In this document: piece after piece, positions 12,989 to 24,490 of the stretch
How the letters are laid out: each line of letters opens with the position of its first letter
How positions within the stretch are numbered: position 1 is the first letter of the stretch
Assembly: GCA_049724395.1 (NCBI GenBank)
Contig: JAUGWO010000224.1
Location: 37,981-101,980 of the forward strand
Length of the DNA: 64,000 nt
Source: Spongospora subterranea f. sp. subterranea
Lineage: Eukaryota; Endomyxa: Phytomyxea; Phytomyxea; Plasmodiophorida
Reading direction: 5' to 3'
Made by a program: the position numbers and the translations under genes
The notes under the pieces: generated by a model
Told to the model about the DNA's origin: nothing
Databases searched by the model: none
The model's input: only the letters and a program-made list of their open reading frames with translations

Positions 12989-14360
12989 CGTCGAAATTAC
13001 CCGGCTATTGGCAGCTGATCGGAGGGCGAATCGCTGCCCCCCTTACTGGCACCAATCAGACTGTGTTACCCAGGTGGTAGCCCCGTGTTCCTAGGGTGTC
13101 CAAGTAACGCTCCCTAATATGTTCGTTTAATCCGTACGCGGTCCGTGGTATCGCAATAGCCGCCGTCAGGTGTTGGTTCCCGGATAGAAACCAGAGAGGG
13201 CGTTTATGTTGGGCGAATCCCCGATCGGTTCTAGTGTACCCTCGTCACAAAACGAAACGCGGCGACCTCAGTCGTGATATCGACTCGTGTCTGTCTGATC
13301 GCTGTGCAATAGCTGTGAGTCACTTCTTTACGTTATGACCAGTCTCCGACCAGATCGGCCATTGACAAGATGATTCAGCTCCGAGCCCAGTACAATCTCC
13401 CTCTGCTCGCCACATGTTCTTGGTCCAATGAATATGGGCATGAGGTCAACGGGCCATCTTTACTTAGTTAGCAAATCGGCCACACAAAATGCCCTGCACA
13501 AATACCTGACAAAACACTAAAAAATCTGGGTTCATATGTCACTGATGTAAAATCCAAAAGTTTTGTGAACCCCACAGTTAAGGTCAAGATCTACTTTGCG
13601 AAATTGGTCAGAATAGGTTCTAAATTTTCATGCGCAATAACGCTTGTTGGAGCGAGAGGTTAATGTGCAATAATATAGTGGCAAACCCAAACCCGCAATG
13701 TGCATAACATTGCAATTTTTTCTTCGGGGCATTGACATAAGTCTCGAGAGAAGAAACCCGAATGTGATCCAATGGAGAGCTGATATGGTAGAACGACCCC
13801 CGTCGCATTTATCAAATTTCAACAACTCGACGAAATTGCAGAACTTTTAGTGCTGCTTTTGGTTTGCCATTGAATGATTTCTATGGATTTTTTAAGTACA
13901 TAGCTGTGGGATCTTGAAGCCGATGGCTTTATCGAGCGCCACTATGACCTGAACATGCAGCGTGAAGTTAATCGACGTACACGACGACATAGACAAGCAA
14001 AACGGAGTCGTTGACGATCAGGAGATGGAACAAACACGCAATGCCGTTCTGCGAAAACATGAAATCGACATATCTAATAATGGACCAATGCAAAATTCAT
14101 TTGATGAATTCGGTGGTGATCCAACTGCAAAATTAGGGTCGAGTTTATTTTGTCCGGGTACACAGTAATGCTACAAGTCCTTGATGTAGGTGCCAACAAA
14201 CCGTCAAAAAACTACCTCAGGGACGAAGACGAGTTATTCGTGATCACCCAATCCAGAAAACAAAGCGTCTATAAAACTGCTGGTCGCAACTTGGATTGCT
14301 CGAGCATGGGATTGAATAACGGTATCTACAATTGTCAACACATGGACTGGCATAGGATTC
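12989..14360. other. Intergenic region, nothing identified
   Basis: 1.4 kb upstream of the FYVE gene. A 68-codon plus-strand frame at 13962 is acidic and unlike any family I know. No RNA gene or repeat was recognised. Confidence 0.35.
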
Positions 14361-14366
14361 AAAGAA

Positions 14367-14491
14367 TAAACTTATCATCCAGCAGTCGAAACGACGCCAT
14401 GCCTGCGTTTGGCAGCGTTGTCGCAGTTCTCGACAGTTGCAATATCGAAACAAAGGCATGGCGTCGTTTCGACTGCTGGATGATAAATTTA
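14367..14491. repeat. Inverted repeat (foldback), about 40-bp arms
   Basis: Left arm 14367-14407 (begins taaacttatcatccagcagt) and right arm 14451-14491 (ends ctgctggatgataaattta) are near-perfect reverse complements with a ~43-bp spacer. It abuts the larger inverted repeat that starts at 14491. Confidence 0.85.
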
Positions 14492-14854
14492 TGCCAACCG
14501 GGGATCCTTTGATGACGCCGGATGTCAAAAAAGCAAAAAACACATTCATTACAAGATGACGGATCGAGCTGACCTGGGACAAGGTGATGAACAGGAAGAA
14601 TTTAGTGCCATGGGAGAGGACGCCCAGACTGATTCAGGCGTTAATCCGGCACTGCCGTTGTCGGTTTGGTCAAATTCTGGCAACGAACGATCATGGCGAT
14701 CGCTACCTGAATCAGTCTGGGCGTCCTCTCCCATGGCACTAATATCTCCTTCCTGTTCATCACCTTGTCCCAGGTCAGCTCGAACCGTCATCTTGTAACG
14801 GATGTGTTTTGATTTTGTGACATCCGGCGTCATCAAAGGATCCCCGGTTGGCAT
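14491..14854. repeat. Large inverted repeat, about 148-bp arms around a 67-bp spacer
   Basis: Left arm 14491-14638 and right arm 14706-14854 are reverse complements with only scattered mismatches and small gaps. Outer ends read atgccaaccggggatccttt and its complement. The inner ends are cgcccagactgattcagg and its complement. The right arm is part of the coding sequence of the neighbouring DUF6818-like gene, so the left arm looks like an inverted duplication of that gene's middle part. Confidence 0.9.
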
Positions 14855-15060
14855 CTTCTTTCGGTGAAGCGAAGCAAACTTCCGCTTCAGTGACTCGACA
14901 GTCCAACTACCTGCGTCAGGATAAAGCAACTCGTGTTCGCGAAGGACCGCGTCCGATTCTGTTGCACAGAGTGGGAGGGCATCATCTAATATGTCGAGAA
15001 AGCAGTCGACTTCCGTCTGGCTGAGAGCATGTCTTGCGGGTAGGCTACACGGTATGCTAG
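14549..15060 (-). CDS. DUF6818-like (SANT/Myb-like) protein, likely transposon-associated
   Basis: The frame reads SQTEVDCFLDILDDALPL, then WTVESLKRKFASLHRKKMPT followed by GDPLMTPDVTKSKHIRYKM. That combination (short helical N-terminus, WT-x2-SL-x-RKF, PTGDP) is what I know from DUF6818-type proteins abundant in oomycete and fungal genomes. An acidic tail follows, and its end runs through the spacer and left arm of the palindrome, giving the mirror-like C-terminus SPMALNSSCSSPCPRS. The ATG is not certain; the frame is open to about 15060. It is adjacent to a Harbinger element and may be its passenger or a separate element. Function is inferred only as DNA binding. Confidence 0.5.
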
Positions 15061-15269
15061 AGCTATATTTGGCAATTCCGACGGAGTTTTTAGCAATTTC
15101 GATTCTCCACCATGTATGCTAGCCAGCACCGATCTTTACCGTAGGCTAGTCACGAAGGTAAACTATCATAGCCACTACCCTAGCAGGTGTGAACGACGAA
15201 CCCCGCAATTCGGTATGCACCCTGTCGGATCGACCGTCGGCTGTGATGGCGATCCCGTTCCTCTCAGCA

Positions 15270-16026
15270 AAAAATCGTTGGTCGGCGCCCTCGTGGCAAG
15301 AATTTTGAAGCGAAGGATGACGTCTGTCTTTGCCAGTCATGGATATTTGTATCAGAAGATCCAATTGCAGGATCAGACCAGAAACAGGAGACGTTCTGGA
15401 CTCGGGTAGAAGAAAAGTTTAATGCAGGAGTTGAATCAACTGCCCCTGACTTCAGATCGTGGGCATCGTTGCAGTCCAGATGGTCATGTCTACAAGCTAC
15501 TGTTTCCAAGTTTTGTGGAATTTGGCAGTGCCTTCAGAACGAAGAGCACTCGGGCTGGTCTCCCGAAGATTATCAAAGAGAAGCATTGCCGCGTTATGAA
15601 TACATTTCTTCCAACAACGTGGCGTCCACTTCACTATCATCATGGGAGGCACTCAGAAAGTCTCCGACATGGACGACTTATACCGACCTCATCGGTAAGA
15701 AATTGTCTGACCAAATGACGCCGCCAAGCACCGAATCGTCGAATAAACCTGACGATCTCCTAAAGCCTCAGCGTCCTTATGGCTGCAAAACAGCCAAACG
15801 AACAAGAACCCTGGAGCAGAGTACGCCGGATTCAGCCAAAGCAATCCTACGGGATCGTCATGCCGCCGCTGCAGAAAAAAAAAATCGGATAATGGAAGAC
15901 CAAGTTGCGATTACGCTCTTCGCAATGGACAAGGATTCCACACAAAGTCAAGAGTTCTTCTTTTTGAAGCGTGAAAAATATCTTAAACGTTTGCGAAAGG
16001 CACAAGAGGGGACTGACTCTGTTTAA
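15270..16026 (+). mobile_element. PIF/Harbinger ORF1 (Myb/trihelix-like DNA-binding protein)
   Basis: The frame reads RRPRGKNFEAKDDVCLCQSW, then IFVSEDPIAGSDQKQETFWT, RVEEKFN and SLQSRWSCLQATVSKFCGIW. This is the Myb-like trihelix region that Harbinger ORF1 proteins use to carry the transposase to DNA. The C-terminal half has the conserved RPYGCKTAKRTRTLE, then DQVAITLFAMDKDSTQSQEF and REKYLKRLRKAQ, as in plant and oomycete Harbinger ORF1 proteins. The 5' end is unclear: there is no ATG in frame close to the first conserved residues, so an upstream exon or a truncated start is possible. It converges tail to tail with the transposase gene, as is usual for this superfamily. Confidence 0.8.
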
Positions 16027-16048
16027 TACATTCGATGTGACATATATT

Positions 16049-17350
16049 TCATTCATCTCGGTCGCCGCGTAAGCGCCACAGGTGTTCGACAAGGTCGTCT
16101 TGTAGTTGCGTTGGACGATTGACATTGACAATTGAACGCATTGCTGCGCGTATGTTTTCATTGTCATTGGGAGTAGACTGCGCTGGTGTTAGGTAGATCT
16201 CAGAATACGCGGCGTCGTTGAACAAGTATTCGTACCAATCGCATTCGTCTTCTACTATCATGTTGTGCAAAATAACACATGCAGTGAAAATCTCACTCAT
16301 TGCCTCAGCCGACCACAGCCTGCAAGGCCTGTCAATGATGTGAAATCTCGCTTGTAGTACTCCGAATGCCCGTTCAACGTCTTTTCTAGCTGCTTCTTGA
16401 GCTGCAGCGAAATTCTTGTGTTTGGGCCTTTGAGGATGGCTGATTGTCTTCACGAAGACTGACCATTGGGGGTAGATTCCATCGGCGAGGAAGTAGCCAT
16501 TGGTGTAATGGTTTCCGTTGAGTGTATATTGAGCTCGAGGTGTCAATCCCTGCATTAGATTTCTGAATAATGGAGACCGATCCAACACGTTGATGTCGTT
16601 TTTGGAACCAGGCATACCAACGAACAGATGCCAGAACCATAGATCATAGCTGGCAACAGCTTCTGCAACTACTGTGGGACATTTTTCTTTGCCCTTGTAC
16701 TGTCCTGACCACGCTTTAGGGCAATTTTTCCATTGCCAATGCATACAATCCACACTTCCCAGCATCCCGAGAAACCCTCTTGAGGCGTTGATTCTTAAAA
16801 TGCGCTCCATATCGGCCTTATTCGGGGAACGCAAGTATTCTTCGCCAACTTCTGATAATATGGTTTGACAAACTCCCTCAAACACTCCAAAACAGTAGGA
16901 CCAGCCATTCCCATTGATTCATCTAAGCGAGTCAGCTGAGCCGCCATAAGCCAGCATACGAAGAGCCGCAGTTGTCTTTTGATAACTCGAAAACCCCATC
17001 AGACCACACGCATCCGGCCGTTGCTCGAAGTATTTATTCGCCTGCAGGCACCGTTTACGTATTCAATCAAACAGGGTCGGTTGCATCCGAAATCGGCGTC
17101 TAAAATCGATGGTAGAGTATATCGCAGTGTCGCTAAAATAATGGCGATAAAGTCGCTCTCCAGCGGATGCTCTTTCCCTATTTTTGTCAGGCCGCCTAGA
17201 AAACCTAGAGCCTCGAGCGGGAGGTTGGTCTTCATCTTCACTGAAAGACCACAAAGAATCACTGGAAACAACTTTACTGTCGGAAAACAGCCCTTGCATG
17301 AACCATTCTGGCCATAATTGCTCACTTTCAAACCCGATGAGGTCACCCAT
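16049..17350 (-). mobile_element. PIF/Harbinger transposase (HARBI1-like DDE), decayed
   Basis: From an ATG near 17350 the reading is GDLIGFESEQLWPEW..., then a conserved block RLYRHYFSDTAIYSTIDFRR. QKTTAALRMLAYGGSADSLD, SMGMAGPTVLECLREF and EEYLRSPNKADMERIL follow. The catalytic region has GMLGSVDCMHWQWKNCPKAW (first Asp), GMPGSKNDINVLDRSPLF (second Asp) and RKDVERAFGVLQARFHII (Glu-containing block). Two disruptions are visible. One is an in-frame TGA near 17060 after MQPTLFD. The other is a frame change near 16870 between VLECLREFVKP and GEEYLRSP, where no good intron is seen. The element is therefore probably inactive, though the long open 278-codon catalytic part suggests recent decay. 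Terminal inverted repeats were not located. Confidence 0.85.
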
Positions 17351-17359
17351 GACTTATTT

Positions 17360-18090
17360 GACTTTGTTTTCGCCTACCCCGCTGCGGAAATTTGCGCGCC
17401 CGATTTTCCGTGCGCATATGTACACTGTGTTGGGAGGTACAGTATATACACAGATTTTTGCTCTACCCGCTAGACATTTAAAGCCGTTGCCCCTGCCACT
17501 TTCTCCCTGGCTGACGCGTTGAAGTTTGGCAGAAAAATTCATGATCCTGGCCCCCTCCTTATCTGAAAAAAGCTGCGCAAGTACATCGAGGGGGGGCAGG
17601 TCAACGTGGTTGACGGTACAGCTGAGATGTAGAAGTGCGTTGGATTGTGAAATTACTGCAAAGCGATGTCTAGCAATATTCGTTCTGGGAGACCTATTAC
17701 CAGTGCTGGCACGACACCTAATCTTATTGATATGCACTTTGATTGCAAATCTGATTAATCACTCTGCTACAATCTTGTCGACAGGCCAACGTGTGTGCGA
17801 TCTACGTCAAATGGCGTTAGTTTGGTCGTCTAGGTTATTTCACTGCTTAGTTGTTTTTCCAGCACTTCCTAGAGCTAGTTGGGTAGAAACAAGACGTCCA
17901 GACTCCGGAGGTGTGCCAACCCAAATGGTTGAGTCATGCACTTCCGGTCGTGCAGGGTCATGGCGCAATATCACACCGTGACAGGATCAACTAGTTCCGG
18001 AGGTGGTAGATTCGCCGCGTCCTCAGGGCGTCCTGTTCATTCTCCAATCTAGTTTTAATCCAGTAGCGAATATATTCAGCTTCTCCCATT
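17360..18090. other. Intergenic region, probably includes one Harbinger end
   Basis: No gene recognised. The stretch just beyond the transposase start (17380-17480) should contain the terminal repeat of the element but no matching inverted copy was found on the other side. Confidence 0.3.
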
Positions 18091-18096
18091 CCCGTC

Positions 18097-18845
18097 ATGT
18101 CGACCACGATCCCCGTCTACCAGCCTCTGCTATCTGACCTACCCACGATCACGCCTCCTGCCCGCCGACGCAATCTCATCTACGCCATTGCCGTCGTGTT
18201 GCTGATCTCCTGCATTGGCCTCCTCGCTTATTTCGTATTCGTTCCGAACAAGATGACCCATCCCGCAATCACTATCGTTAATCGACGAACTGGCGATATC
18301 GAGGTATTCCAGATATTCTCCGACGGATGTGAACGGTTCGCAGGACGGCTCTCCACGGGAGACGTTGTCGCCGTGTACGCCTCCGTCGCCGGCGGCTATA
18401 TCGTCCGCAATGCTGTCGACGAGTCCGTCCTCCTGTATTCGGTTGGAGAGAAGCACCCGACCCATATTGAGATCCACGATGGGGAACACGAAACCAACGA
18501 CAAACCGTTGGATCTTGTGGCGTCCACTGAAGGTCCTCCTACCGATGTCATGTTCTGTAATCGTGAACGCCACGACGTGGTTCTATCATGGGTAGATTTT
18601 GATGGGAAAGCAAAGGCGCTTGAACGTATCAGAATTGGGCGATCCGTGAACATCAGCACGTTCGTAAATCACGTGTTCACGATGACGGAGAGGACGCCTT
18701 CTCGAAAAAGTTGATCGTCCAGGTGACGATCCATCCCAAGACGAAATACATCGGGACACGTGGTGTTGAGGACGCGGCCGAGACTATTCAGGTATCTGCC
18801 GAGACCCAGACCGATCGGTACGTGAAGGTGATTTGTCAGAATTAA
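18097..18845 (+). CDS. Type II membrane protein with two VHL-beta-like domains
   Basis: The ATG at 18097 gives a ~30-residue Pro-rich cytosolic head with basic stop-transfer residues (PPARRRN), then one membrane segment (LIYAIAVVLLISCIGLLAYF), then a lumenal or extracellular part. The first outer domain opens ITIVNRRTGDIEVFQIFSDG, runs on through RFAGRLSTGDVVAVYAS and closes with GGYIVRNAVDESVLLYSVG. The second opens VMFCNRERHDVVLSWVDFDG, then ALERIRIGRSVNISTFVNHV. Both follow the pVHL beta-domain pattern: (F/I)xNR, x(4-6), V-x-W-x-D-x-G, L-x-G, then a T-x-x-x-H-x-(W/F) block. The open frame stops at 18714, but the conserved continuation DDGEDAFSKKLIVQVTIHPK lies in another frame and runs to a stop at 18845. 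A single-base shift near 18677 is the simplest explanation, since no intron fits. A polyadenylation-like aataaa lies at about 18945. No VHL alpha (elongin-binding) domain is seen, so E3-ligase function is not implied. Confidence 0.6.
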
Positions 18846-18849
18846 AACG

Positions 18850-19540
18850 CTGTTGACAATTGTGGTTCGTAGCTCGTAAGCTGTTCCTCTAGCTGTCGAC
18901 ATATCTCTTCCTCCACTGTAAGATTCTATGTCTACGGTTTTCTAAATAAAATTGTTCAACTGGACTTCGTGAAAAAACCTGTGCTGGTGCGCTGTTGGAG
19001 GTTAGGGGTAGGAATTACCTGGCAATAGATGCGGCTTGAAATGGTAATTAATGATGAATATTCTAATATTCATCGTTTTGCCATTGACATCCAATTTACC
19101 ACTTGATAAGAGATACTCATGAGGGAGATCACATCACTCGAATTCATTCATATGGACTTTGACGAATTATCCATCATTGCTCGCTTTCTACGGTTCCTTC
19201 ACATATATAATAGAATAGGGAGGGCAGCGGCCCATTATTACTATGTAGTATGTACAGCAAAATATACCTGCATGAAAATTTCTACGCGAAACCGACCGGA
19301 TGGCACAGCTCAGTTCAACACACGACCATGGCTGATAATTCCGCTAAATTTGGCGCCAAATCCATACCTGTATCTTGTTATGACTCAGAGTAAGTTGAAG
19401 GGGTAGCCCGCTCTAAGTCAGTGTAGTTGATGGTGCGCAACCCATTTCAATGTGTTAATACATTATCGGCACCGAACGTTGATTTCAGGTTTTGAAAGCG
19501 AACCTGTTTGGGATTCTCAGGGGGCTGAGGGTCAGCCTAT
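18850..19540. other. Intergenic region and promoter side of the condensin gene
   Basis: Contains the 3' flank of the VHL-beta-like gene and 5' flank of the next gene. A 95-codon frame at 19119 has no recognisable content. Confidence 0.35.
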
Positions 19541-19550
19541 ACCCATCACC

Positions 19551-22500
19551 ATGTCCGAAACCGAGGACGTGGCCAACGCTTTGACCGAAACCAGTAAATC
19601 GTTCGGTGCTCATGGCAGGTGGGTCAAGGAGCTGGTGGCTGCATTCGAACGGTATGCTATATTGCTGGCATTATGGCAGAGACTGGTCACCGAATTGGTT
19701 CAGGTCTCCAAAAGATTTGATGTCGGCTCTCCTACCTCAAATTTACCGTGTCCTGCTTGTGTTCAAACGACAACCTTCAGTGGAACGGGTCATTTTGTTC
19801 ATCTGCCGACTTGCAGTGGAACCGGTCCAAGACCTGGAATTGAATGGAAGAATGGCCAGCGTTATCATCCAGAGTTTATTGCGCTTTCATAATGCCAAAG
19901 ACAAAGCAGTTCGATTCCGGGTATTGTTCTTTCAATTTCAACAATTGAACACCATCTTTGATACCCTTTTTTAGGTTTGCCAAATTATTGGGGTACTTTT
20001 GAGTAAATTAACCGACGATTCTGGATTAACGGATGAAATTCTTGACGAGATACAGAAATCAATGGTTCTGAGAATAAAAGACAAGGTGCGTGTCGCTGAA
20101 TTTCAGTTCTTATCTTGTTTTTCGTTAATTTTAATGCAAGGTTGCGGCTGTGCGCGCTATGGCATGCTCTTGCTTGTCACGACTGCAAGATCCCAACGAT
20201 GCCAAGGACCCTGTTCTGGCATCACTATTACATGCCATGGATCACGATTCCAGCAATATTGTTCGCAAGGCGGCGTTAGCTCATGTGGGCATCTCGAAGC
20301 TGATATTACCTCATATTCTATTGCGAATTAAAGACACTAGTTCTGACGTTCGGATCGCAGCCTTCAACAGTACGCTGCGAGTTTCGACATATCTTTCACC
20401 TGTTTTTGACGCCCATTTTTCCAGTATGTGCGGAAAAAGTGGCCATGAAGGCGTTGAGTATTTTTCAACGCACAACGGTTCTCTATTCTGGATTGATGGA
20501 CAGGGAAGGCACTGTACGGAAAACCTGCCTGGAGTCGCTCCTTCCCGTGTGGTTATCACAATGCGATAAATGTCCTATCAAGCTGCTGTCTTCCCTCGAC
20601 GTCCAGGAGTACGAGAAGGAATGCGAGGCGATATGTAAATGCTGTTTATCCCCCAATATGCAGCCCCCCGTTAGTTCAATCAACTTCGATCTTGGCAATT
20701 ATCGAATCATCCACGTTTCAGTTGGATATTGATTTTTCCTTCGACGGTGGGGACGCGCTGTCTTCTGAAAAAGCGCTTTTTTGGCGAGTTTATAGCCAGA
20801 GACTGTACAAGTCGGAAAACTTCGATCTTATTGAATCAGGTGAGAGTATTGAGCTTGCATCTTCTGTTTCTAAGCGCACAGTACAGTATTTCCGGAGCCT
20901 ATACAATTTGTCGAAGTTCTTCAACGCTACAAAGACAATGTGTTCGTTTCCATTCAACTTCTGAAAATTTGTTCTTCGTACGCTTTTTGAAGCTCTATCG
21001 ATGGTCCTTATCTCAGCGTTGGCTAGTCTAGAGATTGATGAAGCTGGCCGTGTTGCTTTAAGCACCCTATTCCTGGACTGGCTGCGTTCAGACACGATTG
21101 ACATTTCTTTGATTGGCCCAGTCGTATCTGCACTTCATCGTATCATGGTGAGGAAGGGCATGGCTTCTGAAGGTGAATCGGAATTTGTGACCAGCTCGCT
21201 GTATGTATTCGTCTCCCCATATCAACCACCGTTAACGTGACTCCTTCAAATTTACAGGCTTGTTTTGGCTGATCTTCGTGATCCACTGGAAGAATTATCG
21301 CCACACGAGGACCAAAATGCTCAAACTAGAATTGAAGCAGAGGCACTGGAAAATCGGTTTCATGCTCTGACCATTGATCTGGAAACTGCTCAAAACTTGA
21401 AATCAGGTACGATTTCCTAATGGTCACAAACAACGTTCGGGGTTATTTACTCTGATATTCAGAACTGCTGCGGCATGATAGATGTGACGAAGCCGAGGAG
21501 CAAAGCAATCTTATCTCGATAATCGAAAGTGAAATGGATCAGATCGACGCCGAACTAAGTTCTAAAGACTTTCAGGTCCATAATAAGTTGTTAAGGCTTG
21601 TAACCGTTGCATCAGCAATGTTGCAGCATATTCGCTCAACTCCATTTTCTGGTCGGTTTCTCATAGCCCTTGGTTGGAGTTGTCATGCGCTCATGAGATA
21701 ACAGGGTTGATGGATTTGGGCGAGAGCACCATATTCCCTGCTCTTCGTCACGAATCGCCAATAGTTAGGTGCACAATAGTTTCATAGATTGTTCGGGCTT
21801 TTGTAACTGATAGACTTCATAGAGAAGAAGCGTTCCATTGTTTATGTTTATATCTAATATTAGATCAAGAGACTGCCAAAGTCTACTCGAACATGTTCGT
21901 TCAAGCAATCCGCAATGACGTTCCCGCGGTTCAGGTTTCCGCAATCAAAGCCTGTTTCGATCTTCTGCTTGTTCACAACTTCACTGCAGATCCCTTAATG
22001 AAAGAGTTAGTTTTTTTACCATTCAATTGCAGCTCTGGTTGCTCAGTCATCCTCCCAGCATGTTGGACTGCTTAGCGGAATGCTTAAACTCAGACGACGC
22101 CGATATCCGCACAGCGGCTGGACAAGGTTGCCAAATAGTTGCCTGCGAAAAATATGTGCTGAGTTCTACCAGGATTTTCCAAATTATTTTATTTTAACCG
22201 GGTTACTGACGTCAACGTTTTTGCAACTTTGGTGGTAATGTTATTCAACCCAATAGTAAGACAATTTTGTTTGACAGATAAGGCGTTGCTCATGTGATAT
22301 GAAACAGACCGAGGACGATATCGAACTTCGGCAAACTCTATCGGTGTTTTTTCCTGTTTATTCTCAACATTGTCAGAGCAATAGGCAAGTTCTTGAAGAT
22401 TCCATTATGCCAGTTGTTCGAATTATTTGCAATGCGCCCAAGTCCTCACCCTTGCGACAAATTCCCTCTTCTCAGGTATTTGGTTTTCAATTTGGCGCCT

Positions 22501-24429
22501 TTTAGTTTTGATAGGTCAATTAATTTTTAGGTTATTCCATTTTCTTTTATACCTGATTAATGATGTGGAGTCGGATTTACATTCAATAGCCTTTGCTATC
22601 ACAGCAGACCTACTCTCCAAAGCGGGAAACGCCACTACTGACAAGTTTCTAACGCATTCGCTCGTATTGCTGCCAGTAAAGACAATGAGCGCTGATCAAT
22701 TACAAGTTTGATGCACTTTCACTCTGCTTTTGTATTCTCAACGCTTATGTAGGATTTGGCATTAGTTGCTTCTCAAATCGAACCGGAGATTACTGATAAG
22801 GTGGCCTTAAAATCCCTCGCCAAATTCCTATCATCGGTGCAGTCTCTTGTTAGCGTTGCTACAGAGAATGGAGATACTCTCAATGAGCACGAAATTATTC
22901 CCGTAAATGGTATAATTCTGTTCTGGAAAACTTGTAACATTCATCAGGTTCGTGACGTCCCCACCATAAGCAACGCAGACTCTGGATGCAGCTCAAATGA
23001 CGAAATGGGAATTCGCGTATGTTAATCTATGTTTTATTTATGTGGGAATTTGCTGATTTGTGATCATCCTAGGTCAGAAGGAAGAAACAACATAAGGTCC
23101 ATAAAGGTTAACGGAAGCACATTGCTCGGTCGAGCTCTTCTCATGTCCGTTTCTTTAGCGAAATCAAAATTGAATACCAGCTTACTGGAAACGGAAGAAG
23201 ACACAGAACGGTTGCCCGGGGTTGATGTCGGGCACGGTCAACTTGTTCAGGAAGTTGCTGATGAAAGTGTTATGCCAGACTCTCAAATTGGTCTGTCTGA
23301 TATCTCTTCACATGAAGTGAATATCGACGAAGCAGCACCTCTTCAGCCTGTCTGTATTGTGTAAACTACCTCATTGGTTCGAAATTTGTTGACCGCACTT
23401 AGGATGAATCGCGAAGCTGTGGTAGCAGAAGGCGTCAACGCTCCCCGTCAACAGATTCCGAGTCAGCTTCCCCTCCGCCGAAATCACCTGATAAATTACC
23501 AGCGTCGCCGTCAAATATTACTTCCGGCGATTGCTCTTCCCCGTCATCGTCAAAGGTGAATGCTTCACGTATTGTATCTGCGGTCCATAACGGCTCTCAA
23601 TAGGACGCTGATGATGGAGGTCGTGAGATCCGCAAACCTCAGGTTTTTTTCACGCCAAGGAAGGTGCCAGTAAAGCGACAAAAAAAGGTTGACCCGGCCG
23701 TCAAGACACCTTATGCTCACATCAAGGCCAAAGTAGGGTCGTTGCCGGCGAGACAACGTCTTGCGAAACCATCTACACCGGCCGTTGAAACCGTCAGTAA
23801 ACCCAAACCTAGAACCCGGAAACCCCTTGTCGAATCTGCCGAGCCACATCGCAAAATTACAGAGCCTGTAACCAGCCCAGTAATCCGGCGAACGTTGAGT
23901 TCGACTTCAAAAAGGTTGCCAGCCGGGTCACCATTGGTTACTCGCAGCGAGCGTCTGGCGACTGGTAAAAAGCCTAAGGTCGGCAACCCATCAACGAGCA
24001 ACAAGCTGGAGGCGCCCCGTTCTCGTTCCACTCGCCCTGCTAGGCCCAGATTGCCACTCACCGCTGAGGAACCGAAATCCCAGCCGTCGAAGGCCACAAA
24101 ATCTTCCGTCAAATCAAAGGCAACAGGGAAAACTGCACCAAGAGCGCCCCAAGAGCAAAGGAATCCAAACATTCCAGTAGCCCTCATCATCAGAGATACC
24201 TCAACGGAAACTGATTTGTTTGCGATAACAGGCCGGGGCGGAGACCCAGCTAAAAAATTCCAGGCTTCTGGAGCAAATTGATGCGGAGTTGAACTCGTCA
24301 GAGCCTCAATCAAAATCGCGCCTCATTATGTCGTCGCTTGTTGACGAAATTGACGATTTATTAAGGTATTTAAGATGTACTTCGACTTTCAAATAACTTG
24401 TTGATCAATTTCTTCGCCTTAGTGATTAG
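19551..24429 (+). CDS. Condensin complex subunit 3 (CAP-G/YCG1), HEAT-repeat protein
   Basis: CAP-G is a HEAT-repeat subunit that, with CAP-H, anchors condensin on DNA during chromosome condensation. The ATG at 19551 starts an acidic head. After a short intron come FKRQPSVERVILFICRLAV and SLLRFHNAKDKAVRFRV, the family's N-terminal signature. HEAT repeats follow in many small exons: MACSCLSRLQDPNDAKDPVL, MDHDSSNIVRKAALAHVG and IKDTSSDVRIAAFNSTLR are three of them. MDREGTVRKTCLESLLPVWL and DSIMPVVRIICNAP also belong to this part. An inner acidic helix region (FHALTIDLETAQNLK) matches the mid-protein segment of CAP-G. The C-terminus (from about 23100) is disordered, basic and Ser/Pro/Lys-rich. 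The end is read as DEIDDLLSD-stop at 24429 through a 62-nt intron, or alternatively at 24396 without it. At least 15 introns of 40-90 nt are implied; exact joints are approximate. Confidence 0.85.
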
Positions 24430-24490
24430 AGATTCCCTTTTGTTCGACTTCTCAAATAAAAAAAAATTGAATGGATGCCCGCTGCGCTAA

